Shown: positions 9,553 to 19,324, numbered from the stretch's first letter. The stretch is 64,000 nucleotides of DNA from JBPEWY01 sp965224095 (GCA_965224095.1 OZ245039.1:1550001-1614000); one strand, 5' to 3'. Numbers and translations are program-made. Notes: generated by a model not told the origin, from the letters alone.

Positions 9553-12018
9553 ATGAAAAAGGTACTTTTTGCCTTGGTATTCATTATTCTTTGTGGTTGT
9601 ACTAATGAAACTGTCTCCCGGAAAAAAGATCCGCTGGCCTATCTGCCGGAAAATGCCTCCCTCATTATTAAATTAAATGATTTTCAAGCCTTTAAAAGCA
9701 GCCTGAAGAACAATAGCTTTTTACGGGAACTGGCGAAAACTTCCACGTATAAGGATTTTACCAAAAAAATACGCCCTTTAACTTATTTTTCTCCTGAGGC
9801 ACAAGGAAACCTGTGTTTTATTGAAGAGGGAAAAAACAACTTCGAACTCGTATTTGTTTCAGATGATAAGGACGGGTTTTTAGCGCTTGAATCGGTGTCC
9901 GATAAAACGGTTGAAAGCTTTCAATATGAAGGGGTAGAAATAACACAATACCAACTTGACGAAGATACTTTTTTTACCTGGAAAACGGGAGGATTAACAG
10001 CTATGTCGACCTCCCGGCTGCAAATGGAAAATTTAATTCGTAAAGGCAACAAAACCCCCGTAGCTCCGATGTTAGAAAAATTGTATACTGCTGCCTCCTC
10101 CAACAAACCTGCGACGGTTTTTTTAAATACCAGACAATGCGACGTGTTCTTTAAAACCATTTTAAAAAGCACTACACTTAATCTGGAAAATTTTGCCAGT
10201 TGGCTTGCGCTTGATTTCGACATTTCACAAGGTGATCTTAACATACACGGAATTGCTCTGGCTGAAGAATCTTCCCTCTTTGTCAATCTGTTTAAAAACA
10301 CACACCCCTTACACAATGTTACAGCTTCCCTGGCTCCCGCAAATGCTTTAGGTTTTTCGTCTTATAGTTTCCACGATGGAAATATCTTTTTAAACAATCG
10401 CCGTGCTTTTGAAGAGCAGCATCAGGAAATTGCTTTAAAAGAACAGGATTCCATCTTCGGTAATATTGATGAATTGGGATATGTAAACCTAACTAACAAC
10501 AAGGCTGTTATCCTTCGGTCATCAGACTCGGAAATATTTAACAGTTATCTGGACGAACTGGAAATAAACAGTGAAGAATTTATGCAAACTACGCTTCATC
10601 AAATAAAAGACCCCGATTTTATTCAGCGAAGTTTTAGCCCTATAGTTAAAGATTTTAAAGCGCATTATTATTGTGTGATTGAAGATTTTTTTGTGTTCGC
10701 CGGATCGCAGGCTCCCTTGCGAACCATTCTTACCAACCACCAAACAGAAACCGTATTCTCAAAGCTTAAAAACTATGAGACTTTGCTGGGTAATATGGCC
10801 GATGAATCGAGTATGCTCTCCATACGTACCTCCAGGGGGATAAACGATCTTATTTCTGAGAAGGGAAGTAAAGAACTGGCTGCCGATCTTGGAAAAGCTA
10901 ATCTTTCAAAGTTTACACTGGCTATTCAAATGGTTGCCGATACTGATTTTTATCATCTGAATGCCATTCTTTCAAAAACTACTCCCAGTCTTGAAAAAGA
11001 AGCTGTCATGCAAGTTTTTAGCACACAATTGGATGCCGACATTGCTACCAGGCCTCAGTTTGTACTTAATCACAGAACCCGTAAAAAAGAAATCGTAGTT
11101 CAGGATATTCAGCACAATCTTTATTTGATTGCTTCAGACGGAAAAGTGCTCTGGAAAAAAAATCTGGATAGTAAAATACAGGGTAAGATAACACAGGTTG
11201 ATCTTTATAAAAATGGCCGGTTACAGCTTGCTTTTACCACCCAGAACAGATTTATGGTTCTGGACCGGAACGGAGATGTGGTTCCTCCTTTTAACAAAAA
11301 ATTTGATGGGTTGCTCAATCCGTTATCGGTGTTCGACTATGAAAACAAAAAAGATTACAGGTTTGTAGTTACTACGGGAAATAATATTTTTATGTACGAT
11401 AACCGTATGGATATTGTTAGCGGATTTAATTTTACCAAAGCAACCAATAGCATCAAAGCCCCCTCGCATTTTAGAATAGGAAGCAGAGATTATCTGGTAT
11501 TTCCGGAAGAGAACGGCACATTGCACATTTTAGATCGCCGGGGTAATAAACGTATTAAGCTAAAGGAAAAAATAGATATCTCCGACAATAATATATATCT
11601 GTATCAAAATAAATTTACGCTAACCAACAAAGAGGGAAAACTTATTCAAATAGACAATAAAGGAAGAGTTACCCAAAGAATTATAGGATTAAATCCCGAT
11701 CATTATATCGATGCCACCAGTAAAACACTGGTAAGTATTACTGATAATATCCTTACTATTAAAGGAAAAAAAATCGAGTTAGATTTTGGCTTTTATTCGC
11801 GGCCAAAAATTTTCTACCTCTACGATAAAATTTATGTGTCTGTAACAGATATTCAAAATCAAAAAGTCTATTTGTTCGATAGTAGCGGTACCCGTATTAA
11901 AAACTTTCCGGTTTATGGCACTTCTGCTATTGATCTTCAGGATATTGATAACGACAGAAAACTGGAATTGGTGGTAAAGGGTCCAGAAGACACTATCCTA
12001 ATGTACCGCCTAAATTAG
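9553..12018 (+). CDS. Large lipoprotein with C-terminal propeller-like repeats, function unknown
   Basis: An 821-aa predicted lipoprotein (signal peptide with CGC lipobox at about residue 16). The first half, about residues 25-470, begins YLPENASLIIKLNDFQAF and resembles proteins of the DUF3352 kind, but this is not certain. The last 330 residues contain short repeats of the type FMVLDRNGDVV, LHILDRRGNKR, LIQIDNKGRV and YLFDSSGTRIK. They end in DLQDIDNDRKLELVVKG, as in PQQ-like or FG-GAP beta propellers. It is probably a surface or periplasmic protein; no enzymatic residues were recognised. It has its own promoter after rnhB. Confidence 0.7.
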   Translation: MKKVLFALVFIILCGCTNETVSRKKDPLAYLPENASLIIKLNDFQAFKSSLKNNSFLRELAKTSTYKDFTKKIRPLTYFSPEAQGNLCFIEEGKNNFELVFVSDDKDGFLALESVSDKTVESFQYEGVEITQYQLDEDTFFTWKTGGLTAMSTSRLQMENLIRKGNKTPVAPMLEKLYTAASSNKPATVFLNTRQCDVFFKTILKSTTLNLENFASWLALDFDISQGDLNIHGIALAEESSLFVNLFKNTHPLHNVTASLAPANALGFSSYSFHDGNIFLNNRRAFEEQHQEIALKEQDSIFGNIDELGYVNLTNNKAVILRSSDSEIFNSYLDELEINSEEFMQTTLHQIKDPDFIQRSFSPIVKDFKAHYYCVIEDFFVFAGSQAPLRTILTNHQTETVFSKLKNYETLLGNMADESSMLSIRTSRGINDLISEKGSKELAADLGKANLSKFTLAIQMVADTDFYHLNAILSKTTPSLEKEAVMQVFSTQLDADIATRPQFVLNHRTRKKEIVVQDIQHNLYLIASDGKVLWKKNLDSKIQGKITQVDLYKNGRLQLAFTTQNRFMVLDRNGDVVPPFNKKFDGLLNPLSVFDYENKKDYRFVVTTGNNIFMYDNRMDIVSGFNFTKATNSIKAPSHFRIGSRDYLVFPEENGTLHILDRRGNKRIKLKEKIDISDNNIYLYQNKFTLTNKEGKLIQIDNKGRVTQRIIGLNPDHYIDATSKTLVSITDNILTIKGKKIELDFGFYSRPKIFYLYDKIYVSVTDIQNQKVYLFDSSGTRIKNFPVYGTSAIDLQDIDNDRKLELVVKGPEDTILMYRLN

Positions 12019-12135
12019 CATTGATATATGGCTTTCTGACGTTTAACTACTACAAATAAACCGGAAATAACCCCTTGATTTAAAACAGTTTAAAGGTGAA
12101 TTTAGTATCTTTAAGATGATACAAAATCCACTGTT

Positions 12136-13452
12136 ATGAAAACCTCCTTTAAGTATGTTGGCCTCCTTACCCTAATGCTTGCTTTTTTTGTAAGTATCCC
12201 TGAGGCCAATGCGCAATTATTAAAAAAGTTAAAGAAACGTGCGGAAAAAGCCGCCGAAGAAGCTGTGCTCAGAAAAACCGAAGAAAAGGTTTATAAAGAA
12301 ACTTCGGAGAAAGTAGATGAGGTTCTGAATCCGGGAGATCAGGAAGAAACCAACTCGAATACTTCAGAACACAGTACTTCCGGGAATAAAAATCCCCAGC
12401 AAAACACAGATCAATCGCCTGAGAGCACCCATGTTTCAGGTCATTTGAAAGTGTATAGTAAATTTGATTTTGTTCCCGGGGATAAGCTCTTACTTTACGA
12501 TGATTTTTCTTTGGATTTTATTGGCGACTTCCCTTCCAAATGGAATACCAATGGCAGCGGTGAAGTAGTCAGTATAAACGATACCCCGGATAAATGGCTT
12601 AAAATTTTGCCGGGTTACAACACTTTTTATATTCCCGATGTAACCCTTCCTGAGGAATATACCATTGAATTTGATCTTTTAACCAGCGGTCTGGACAAAC
12701 ACACTCCCTCCACTGCCGTACTCAGAATCCTGTTAAGTAACGATACGTCATTTAAATGGGGAAGTAATTACGTGAATGCCGAAATCCCTTTTTGTCAATA
12801 TGCGGCCATAGGAATTCGAATGAAAAACCATATAAATAACAAAGTAGAAATTAACAATGTGGTTACAGCTGATCTGAGGGAGGCTGTTTTGAACAAACCT
12901 CATATTTCCATTGCTGTAAATAAACAACGCTACAGGTTATGGGTGAATGAAAAAAAATATATCGACATCCCCCGTATTGTTCCATCAGGAGGTTCCATAA
13001 CTGCGCTTAAGTTTGCGTTGCAAAACTTTAAAGATGGTAAAGAGCGTTTATTCATCGGTAATTTAAAAATTGCCGAGGGAGGTGTTGATTTAAGAAGAAA
13101 ACTTATCTCGGAGGGAAAAGTCTCCACCAATGGCATATTGTTTAACTCCGGTTCTGCTCAGATCAAACCACAGTCGTACGGTATTATCAGGCAAATTTCA
13201 CAGGTATTACTTCAGGATAAAACTATGAAACTCCGAATTATTGGTCATACCGATTCTGACGGAACCGATGAGGCCAATATGTTACTTTCCTCAAAACGTT
13301 CGGCAGCTGTTAAAGATGCCCTTATAAGTATTTACGGGATTTCTGCAGATCGTATTAGCACTTCCGGAAAAGGGGAAAGCGAACCTGTTGCCGACAATAC
13401 CACATCGGATGGAAAAGCTCAAAACCGAAGAGTAGAATTTGTTAAAATGTAA
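12136..13452 (+). CDS. OmpA-family outer-membrane protein
   Basis: A 438-aa secreted protein. It has a signal peptide (about 1-26, ending ANAQ), a lysine/glutamate-rich helix and low-complexity linker (about 27-100), and a central beta-rich domain (about 115-310). The C-terminal OmpA-like peptidoglycan-binding domain (about 330-438) contains LRIIGHTDSDG and AQNRRVEF, with the Asp and Arg that bind diaminopimelate. It probably anchors the outer membrane to the wall. The next gene starts 4 nt after its stop, so the two are co-transcribed. Confidence 0.88.
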   Translation: MKTSFKYVGLLTLMLAFFVSIPEANAQLLKKLKKRAEKAAEEAVLRKTEEKVYKETSEKVDEVLNPGDQEETNSNTSEHSTSGNKNPQQNTDQSPESTHVSGHLKVYSKFDFVPGDKLLLYDDFSLDFIGDFPSKWNTNGSGEVVSINDTPDKWLKILPGYNTFYIPDVTLPEEYTIEFDLLTSGLDKHTPSTAVLRILLSNDTSFKWGSNYVNAEIPFCQYAAIGIRMKNHINNKVEINNVVTADLREAVLNKPHISIAVNKQRYRLWVNEKKYIDIPRIVPSGGSITALKFALQNFKDGKERLFIGNLKIAEGGVDLRRKLISEGKVSTNGILFNSGSAQIKPQSYGIIRQISQVLLQDKTMKLRIIGHTDSDGTDEANMLLSSKRSAAVKDALISIYGISADRISTSGKGESEPVADNTTSDGKAQNRRVEFVKM

Positions 13453-13456
13453 TATT

Positions 13457-14134
13457 ATGAAGAATATTTTCCTTTCGCTTTTTTTTGCGATCACTTATCT
13501 TCCTGGAATACAGGCGCAGGACAGTTGTAGCAAATATTATCCCATGAAAGAAGGTACTACCTTTCAGATTACGGTTTACGACAAGAAAAATAAAGTGGGT
13601 AGTATTTTAAATTACGAAGTTATAGAGGCCGGTAAAAATACTGCCGAATTCAACATTAACATTACCGATGAAGAAGGTACATCAGTAGCAAATTCTCAAT
13701 ACGGCATTCAGTGTGAAAATGATGGGATAAGTATTGATTTCCGTTCACTTATGGGGGCCAACTTCCTTCAGCAATATAAGGATACGGAAATGGAAATGAC
13801 CGGAACCAATCTGGATCTCCCCAATACCCTTTCGCCCGGACTTGAATTACCTGATGCTTCTATGGAAGCCTCTTTTAAAACAGGGCCGGTTAAAATGAAA
13901 ATGCGTATCGATATGATAAACCGGAAAGTAGTGGGAAACGAATCTATAACAACACCGGCAGGCACTTTTAATTGTGTCGTTATTTCCTATACCACCGAAT
14001 TTAAAATGGGGCTAAAACGATCCGGACTGTCCAAGCAATGGCTTGCAGAAAGCATAGGGCTGGTTAAAAGTGAAGAGTACAACAAAAAGGGGAAGCTGGT
14101 AAGTTCCAGTCTTCTAACAGCTTTTCATTTATAA
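13457..14134 (+). CDS. TapB/DUF3108-like secreted protein
   Basis: A 225-aa exported protein with a signal peptide (about 1-20, ending IQAQ). The mature part is beta-rich, begins CSKYYPMKEGTTFQITVYDKK and contains the late motif TPAGTFNCVVISYTTE, as in the DUF3108-like/TapB proteins of Bacteroidetes. The start chosen is the ATG at 13457, since the in-frame ATG at 13439 lies inside ompA and adds only residues ahead of a good signal peptide. It follows the OmpA gene by 4 nt and is followed by a terminator (14151-14178). Biochemical role unknown. Confidence 0.7.
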   Translation: MKNIFLSLFFAITYLPGIQAQDSCSKYYPMKEGTTFQITVYDKKNKVGSILNYEVIEAGKNTAEFNINITDEEGTSVANSQYGIQCENDGISIDFRSLMGANFLQQYKDTEMEMTGTNLDLPNTLSPGLELPDASMEASFKTGPVKMKMRIDMINRKVVGNESITTPAGTFNCVVISYTTEFKMGLKRSGLSKQWLAESIGLVKSEEYNKKGKLVSSSLLTAFHL

Positions 14135-14150
14135 ATAGTATTATATATAA

Positions 14151-14178
14151 AAAAGCCGAAGTTTACACTTCGGCTTTT
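14151..14178. terminator. Shared bidirectional terminator
   Basis: Arms AAAAGCCGAAGT (14151-14162) and ACTTCGGCTTTT (14167-14178) with a 4-nt loop, and T-runs on both sides. It serves the plus-strand gene ending at 14134 and the minus-strand lipB. For lipB the last codons (Ala-Glu-Val) form one arm and the stop codon lies in the loop. Confidence 0.85.
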
Positions 14179-14879
14179 TGCTTTATTATCACAGCTTCAA
14201 ACAGTTCTTTAAAATGTTTGATCAGTTTTTCCTTTACTTCGTGTTCGTCTACTCGTGCCTTACCCAACTCAACATTTAAAGACGTTACCGCCTTACCCCG
14301 TATGCCACATGGAATAATATTGTCAAAATATCCGAGATCTGCATTTACATTCAGTGCAAAACCGTGCATGGTTACCCAACGGGAAGCCCGAACACCCATA
14401 GCGCATATTTTCCTCGCAAAAGGTGTCCCCACATCCAACCACACACCTGTTTCTCCCTCAGAACGCTGCGCTTTTAATCCATACTCGTCCAGCGTACGAA
14501 TAATCATCTCCTCCAAAAACCTTAAGTATTTATGGATGTCGGTAAAAAAATTGTCGAGATCCAGAATGGGGTATCCTACTATCTGACCGGGTCCGTGATA
14601 GGTAATATCGCCTCCTCTGTTTATTTTATAAAAGGTGGCTCCCTTTTCTGCTAGTTGCTTCTCATTGAGAAGCAAATTTTCCATATCGCCGCTTTTTCCC
14701 AGCGTATACACATGCGGGTGCTCCACAAAAAGAAAATAATTGGGTGTTTCCCTGTGAGTCTCCGTTCGCCTGTTTTGCGATTTTAAATCTACGATTCCCC
14801 TGAAAAGGTATTCCTGATAATCCCAGGTTTCCTTATAATCCTTATACCCTATATCCTGCAGGATTACTTTTTTATTCAT
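14163..14879 (-). CDS. lipB: Octanoyl-[acyl carrier protein]:protein octanoyltransferase
   Basis: A 238-aa LipB that moves octanoate from acyl carrier protein to lipoyl domains, the first step of lipoate synthesis. Family motifs: RGGDITYHGPGQIVGYPILD, GVRASRWVTMHGFALNVN with the preceding catalytic-Lys segment ARKICAMG, and IIPCGIRGKAVTSL with the catalytic Cys. The ATG at 14879 gives the usual N-terminus; an in-frame ATG at 14894 adds five residues. It is last in an operon with a lipoprotein (41 nt upstream) and a Pmp3 protein. Its product would serve the E2 protein encoded at 34.8-36.1 kb. Confidence 0.95.
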   Translation of the reverse strand: MNKKVILQDIGYKDYKETWDYQEYLFRGIVDLKSQNRRTETHRETPNYFLFVEHPHVYTLGKSGDMENLLLNEKQLAEKGATFYKINRGGDITYHGPGQIVGYPILDLDNFFTDIHKYLRFLEEMIIRTLDEYGLKAQRSEGETGVWLDVGTPFARKICAMGVRASRWVTMHGFALNVNADLGYFDNIIPCGIRGKAVTSLNVELGKARVDEHEVKEKLIKHFKELFEAVIIKQKAEV

Positions 14880-14920
14880 GCTACAAAGATACAATCTCCA
14901 TTACAATAATTACAGAAAGG

Positions 14921-15664
14921 CTAATCTTCCAGTTCTACTTCTACATCCAGTACTTTCGGATTTTTCATGTACTCCAGAAAATCAACTTCCAACTCAAAAC
15001 TCTTCCCATCTTGTCCTAAAAGCGCTTTTTCAAGAGAAATAGATTTTATTTTTTTCGGAAAATGATATCTCAGGGTGTAGGTAGAGCCGGCCAGGAACAT
15101 TTTCATCTGGTCCAAACTATCCACGGTTTGTTTTAAAAGCTCTTCGTCTAATATGCTTGTAACCCTGCTAAAGGAATTTCCTTTAAAGCTGTATGCAACA
15201 TCGGTGGCTTCGCCCGATTCGTTTAACGGGCCATCCGGTGCGGCAGAGGCTCCTTGCTGCAAGGCTCCTGCATCCTTCATGGAAGCAAATAAATCGGTGA
15301 GTTCATCAACCGAATTAAATTGTGTAAACAATTCAAACTTCATCTCTTTCTTTTCCGGATTCATCAGCATATGCATCTTAAAGTTTTCCAGTCGTTTTAG
15401 TTTTGCCTGTTCACTCTCGGGAAGATTTGCAATACTGTCTTTCTTTTCTTCCAGAAATTCTTTGAAGGAAATAATGGAATCCATTGCTTTTTCCTCCTTT
15501 TTCATCATTTCGTCTCCAGCCATTTCCATGAGTTGGGAGCCATCGAAATTAATTGATATTTTTCCTGACCCGTCTTCTTTCAGGTATAGGTCTTCAGTGA
15601 AATTACAAGAAAAGAGCGCACCCGTTAGTAATGCGCTGCACAGTACAAAAAAAAGTTTTTTCAT
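14921..15664 (-). CDS. Lipoprotein of unknown function
   Basis: A 247-aa predicted lipoprotein: signal peptide with Cys20 after LFS, then FTEDLYLKEDGSGKISINFD. The centre (about 45-110) is a charged helical stretch rich in Lys and Glu, and the C-terminal half is mixed alpha/beta with a final acidic tail. No enzymatic motif was recognised. Its start is 4 nt after the stop of the Pmp3 gene and its stop is 41 nt before lipB, so it sits in the middle of a three-gene operon. Confidence 0.7.
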   Translation of the reverse strand: MKKLFFVLCSALLTGALFSCNFTEDLYLKEDGSGKISINFDGSQLMEMAGDEMMKKEEKAMDSIISFKEFLEEKKDSIANLPESEQAKLKRLENFKMHMLMNPEKKEMKFELFTQFNSVDELTDLFASMKDAGALQQGASAAPDGPLNESGEATDVAYSFKGNSFSRVTSILDEELLKQTVDSLDQMKMFLAGSTYTLRYHFPKKIKSISLEKALLGQDGKSFELEVDFLEYMKNPKVLDVEVELED

Positions 15665-15668
15665 TTAT

Positions 15669-15827
15669 TTATCGATTCGGATTATTTAAAATAATTAACG
15701 CGGCTATCACACCGGGAATCCACCCGCAAAGCCACAATATAAATACAATTACAATAGACCCGCATCCTTTGTCTAACACTGCCAAAGGGGGGCAAATTAT
15801 AGATAATAATACTCTCCAGATACTCAT
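15669..15827 (-). CDS. Small Pmp3/YqaE-family membrane protein
   Basis: A 52-aa protein, MSIWRVLLSIICPPLAVLDK at the start, with a second hydrophobic span VIVFILWLCGWIPGVIAALI and a short basic tail (NNPNR). The ICPPLAV proline pair and the GWIPGVIAA motif define the Pmp3/YqaE (UPF0057) family of two-helix membrane proteins linked to membrane potential and stress tolerance. Its stop codon is only 4 nt ahead of the downstream lipoprotein start, which suggests co-transcription. Confidence 0.9.
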   Translation of the reverse strand: MSIWRVLLSIICPPLAVLDKGCGSIVIVFILWLCGWIPGVIAALIILNNPNR

Positions 15828-15920
15828 AGCTGATGATTTTTGATTGATGATGTATCTATGGGACGAAGATACCTATATTTTGTTACAAAAAAACAGATAA
15901 AACATCTGTTATAAATGGTA

Positions 15921-15951
15921 TTGAAACATTGGCTATTAGTAACTATCTTTG
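15921..15951 (+). promoter_or_regulatory. Promoter of lysS
   Basis: TTG (15921-15923), a 20-nt spacer and TATCTTTG (15944-15951), an exact Bacteroidetes -7 box. The predicted start of transcription is near 15958, about 18 nt before the lysS ATG. Confidence 0.75.
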
Positions 15952-15975
15952 CAAGCTTATAAGTAACTATTTGAT

Positions 15976-17667
15976 ATGCAGCTTTCGGAACAGGAAATCA
16001 TACGACGAGAAAAACTTGAAAAACTTCGCCAATTAGGCATTGATCCGTATCCGGCACCTTTATTCCCGGTAGATCACACGTCCGAACAAATCAAACAGGG
16101 ATTTTCGGAGGGAAAACAGGTGGTTATTTCAGGACGTCTTATGTCGAGACGTATACAGGGTAAAGCATCATTTGCAGAATTACAGGACAGTGAAGGGCGT
16201 ATTCAGGTGTATTTTAACAGAGACGAAATCTGTCCGGGAGAAGATAAATTACTGTACAACGAAGTATATAAAAAACTTTTGGATATTGGTGATATCATTG
16301 GTGTTGAAGGTACTTTGTTTACAACACAGGTGGGAGAAAAAACCGTAATGGTCAAGAATTTCACTTTACTAAGCAAGGCTCTCAGGCCTTTGCCTCTTCC
16401 CAAAGTAGATGCCGATGGAAAGGTTTACGATGAGTTTAACGATCCCGAACAGCGATACAGACAACGGTATGTAGATCTTATAGTAAACCCCCACGTTAAA
16501 GATACGTTTGTAAAAAGAACCAAAATTACCAATAGCATACGTGAATTCTTTAATAACAAGGGATATCTGGAAGTAGAAACACCCATTCTACAGCCTATTC
16601 CCGGAGGTGCTGCAGCCAGACCGTTTATAACACATCACAATGCACTGAATATCCCACTATATCTGAGAATAGCCAATGAGCTGTATTTAAAAAGGTTAAT
16701 AGTAGGTGGATTTGACGGCGTGTATGAATTCTCCAAAGATTTTAGAAACGAGGGAATGGACCGTACTCATAATCCGGAATTTACCGTAATGGAGCTGTAC
16801 GTTGCTTATAAAGACTATCACTGGATGATGGAAACTACGGAAGCTTTGCTGGAAAAGGTAGCCATAGACAGCAACGGGACCACAAAAGCTACTATTGGCA
16901 CAAATGAAGTTGATTTTAAAGCTCCGTACCCCAGAGTGCCTATCCTGGAAGCCATAAAAGAACATACGGGCTTTGACGTTTCCGGAATGAATGAAAATGA
17001 ATTGAAGGAAGTTTGTAAAAAACTGGGGATTGAAACAGACGAAACTATGGGAGTGGGAAAACTTGTCGATGAAATCTTCGGTGAGAAATGTGAACACCAT
17101 TACATTCAACCTACTTTTATTACTGACTATCCCAAAGAAATGAGCCCACTTACCAAAGCGCACCGTTCCAAGCCCGGATTAACCGAGCGATTTGAACTTA
17201 TGGTAAATGGTAAAGAGCTGGCTAATGCCTATAGTGAATTAAATGATCCCATCGATCAAAGGGAGCGCTTTGAAGATCAGTTAAAGCTCTCGGAAAAAGG
17301 TGATGATGAAGCTATGTTTATCGACCAGGATTTTTTAAGAGCTTTGGAATACGGCATGCCTCCCACTTCCGGAATTGGAATAGGAATTGATCGTTTGGTT
17401 ATGTTTCTTACCAATAATGCCTCCATTCAGGAGGTTTTGTTCTTTCCGCAAATGAAACCCGAACAAAAGCCCGTTGAAATGACCGAAGAGGAAAAAGCCG
17501 TATTTGTACTCCTCAAAAAAGCATCACCTATTGATCTTGGCACTCTAAAAGAACAGTCCGGCTTAAGCAATAAAAAGTGGGATAAAGCCATCAAAGGGCT
17601 CACAAAAAACAAGCTCGCCAAAGTTACTAAAACCGAAGAGGGCCTGATAGTGGAGGAAGTTTCCTGA
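15976..17667 (+). CDS. lysS: Lysyl-tRNA synthetase, class II
   Basis: A 563-aa cytoplasmic enzyme that charges tRNA-Lys. An N-terminal OB-fold anticodon domain (about 45-150) is followed by a class II core with motif 2 (FRNEGMDRTHNPEFTVMELY) and motif 3 (GIGIGIDRLVMFLTN). Beyond the usual end near residue 500 there is an extension of about 60 residues (EEKAVFVLLKKASPIDLG to the end) that looks like a small winged-helix domain, as in Bacteroidetes LysS. It has its own promoter. The gap to the next gene (160 nt) holds no clear terminator. Confidence 0.96.
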   Translation: MQLSEQEIIRREKLEKLRQLGIDPYPAPLFPVDHTSEQIKQGFSEGKQVVISGRLMSRRIQGKASFAELQDSEGRIQVYFNRDEICPGEDKLLYNEVYKKLLDIGDIIGVEGTLFTTQVGEKTVMVKNFTLLSKALRPLPLPKVDADGKVYDEFNDPEQRYRQRYVDLIVNPHVKDTFVKRTKITNSIREFFNNKGYLEVETPILQPIPGGAAARPFITHHNALNIPLYLRIANELYLKRLIVGGFDGVYEFSKDFRNEGMDRTHNPEFTVMELYVAYKDYHWMMETTEALLEKVAIDSNGTTKATIGTNEVDFKAPYPRVPILEAIKEHTGFDVSGMNENELKEVCKKLGIETDETMGVGKLVDEIFGEKCEHHYIQPTFITDYPKEMSPLTKAHRSKPGLTERFELMVNGKELANAYSELNDPIDQRERFEDQLKLSEKGDDEAMFIDQDFLRALEYGMPPTSGIGIGIDRLVMFLTNNASIQEVLFFPQMKPEQKPVEMTEEEKAVFVLLKKASPIDLGTLKEQSGLSNKKWDKAIKGLTKNKLAKVTKTEEGLIVEEVS

Positions 17668-17827
17668 GTTTAAAGTACGTCCTCTTGAAAGTATAACTGG
17701 TATGCTTTTTGGAGAGTTTATACGGATTAAACCAGATAAAATTATCTCAATGATATTTCTTTCGTGATTCCTACGGGTTCAATTCTCTGCTTAAAATTTT
17801 TATATGTAGATTTACCGTTAAACACAA

Positions 17828-19321
17828 GTGAAACACATGATGAAAATCTCATCTGGAACCACAAAAAAAATAGGTCTTATTACGGGACCTCTTGTCTTTA
17901 TATCAATATTACTTTTTTTTCACCCGGAAGGTTTGAGTAAAGAAGCCAATGCCGTCCTGGCTTCTACACTCTGGATAGCTATATGGTGGATCACGGAGGC
18001 TATTCCCATAGCCGTTACCGCATTACTCCCCATTGTATTATTCCCTTTGTCCGGAGGATTAAAACTCAGCTTAACCACGGCTTCATTCGGGCATAAATAT
18101 ATTTTTTTATACATAGGAGGTTTCATAATCGCAATCGCTATTGAAAAATGGAACCTGCATAAACGCATTGCCTTAAATATTATAAATTTAATAGGTTCGG
18201 ATATAAAAAAAATAATATTGGGATTTATGGCTGCCACGGCTTTTTTGTCGATGTGGATCTCCAATACGGCTACTTCCGTAATGATGCTACCCATTGGAAT
18301 AGCAATCATCAAACAATTAAAAGACAATCCGGCAACACCGGAAGATGAAAATCTTATTTTCGGAAAAGCACTCATGCTGGCCATAGCGTATAGCGCATCG
18401 ATTGGTGGGATTGCTACGCTTATAGGGACACCTCCCAATCTGGTTCTCGCAGGTGTTATTTCGGATACCTACGGATATGAAATCACCTTCTTTAACTGGC
18501 TCAAATTCGGGTTTCCAATATCGGTTGTTTTGCTGGGCATCTGCTGGTATTATTTAACAAATCATGCTTTTCGTTTTAAACAAAAGAGCTTTCCCGGTGG
18601 AAAAAGAGAGATAAAAAGACTCCTTCGGGAAATCGGAAAGATCTCGTACGAAGAAAAAATGGTGGCACTTTTATTTGCTTTAACTGCTTTTTGCTGGATT
18701 ATTAGATCGTTTATCCTGCAAAAAATACTTCCGGGCATTGACGATACCATCATTGCTATTTTTTTTGCAATACTTCTTTTTGTAATCCCTGCCAAAAAAA
18801 AAGAAGGTGCATTAATACGCTGGAACGAAGCTGTAAAAATACCCTGGGGTATTATTCTTTTATTCGGAGGAGGAATGGCTCTGGCAAAGGGTTTTGAAAT
18901 AAGCGGTTTGGCACTTTGGCTGGGTAATCAAATGACAGCACTTGCTGGGCTCCCTTTATTTCTTCTTATCTTTTTACTTATTGCTGCGGTAAACTTCCTC
19001 ACTGAGATAACCTCCAACCTGGCTACTACGGCAATGTTACTCCCGGTTTTGGCTCCCATGGCTCTAACCATTGATATACATCCTTTTATTTTAATGGCCG
19101 GTGCGGCCGTAGCAGCATCCTGTGCCTTTATGCTTCCGGTGGCAACACCTCCCAATGCTGTTGTTTTCGGTTCTGGTTACCTGCGTATTCCGGATATGGC
19201 AGGCAAGGGGATTCTCATGAACCTACTTTCTATTATTTTGCTTTCGTTATTTGTTTATTATATGCTTCCCGAATTATGGGATATAAGCCTGAAAGGGTTT
19301 CCGGACACATTAAGAGGTTGA
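17828..19321 (+). CDS. DASS-family sodium:anion symporter (SLC13-like)
   Basis: An inner-membrane carrier of about 495 residues with some 11-13 hydrophobic segments. It carries both SNT-type signatures of divalent anion:Na+ symporters: WISNTATSVMMLPIG in the first half and EITSNLATTAMLLPVLAPMA in the second. The proline-rich ATLIGTPPNLVLAG and VATPPNAVVFGSG loops are also typical. The likely substrate is a dicarboxylate or sulfate; the sequence does not decide which. GTG at 17828 is possible, but ATG at 17837 or 17840 is more likely the true start. The stop is 3 nt from that of the convergent downstream gene. Confidence 0.92.
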   Translation: MKHMMKISSGTTKKIGLITGPLVFISILLFFHPEGLSKEANAVLASTLWIAIWWITEAIPIAVTALLPIVLFPLSGGLKLSLTTASFGHKYIFLYIGGFIIAIAIEKWNLHKRIALNIINLIGSDIKKIILGFMAATAFLSMWISNTATSVMMLPIGIAIIKQLKDNPATPEDENLIFGKALMLAIAYSASIGGIATLIGTPPNLVLAGVISDTYGYEITFFNWLKFGFPISVVLLGICWYYLTNHAFRFKQKSFPGGKREIKRLLREIGKISYEEKMVALLFALTAFCWIIRSFILQKILPGIDDTIIAIFFAILLFVIPAKKKEGALIRWNEAVKIPWGIILLFGGGMALAKGFEISGLALWLGNQMTALAGLPLFLLIFLLIAAVNFLTEITSNLATTAMLLPVLAPMALTIDIHPFILMAGAAVAASCAFMLPVATPPNAVVFGSGYLRIPDMAGKGILMNLLSIILLSLFVYYMLPELWDISLKGFPDTLRG

Positions 19322-19324
19322 TTT

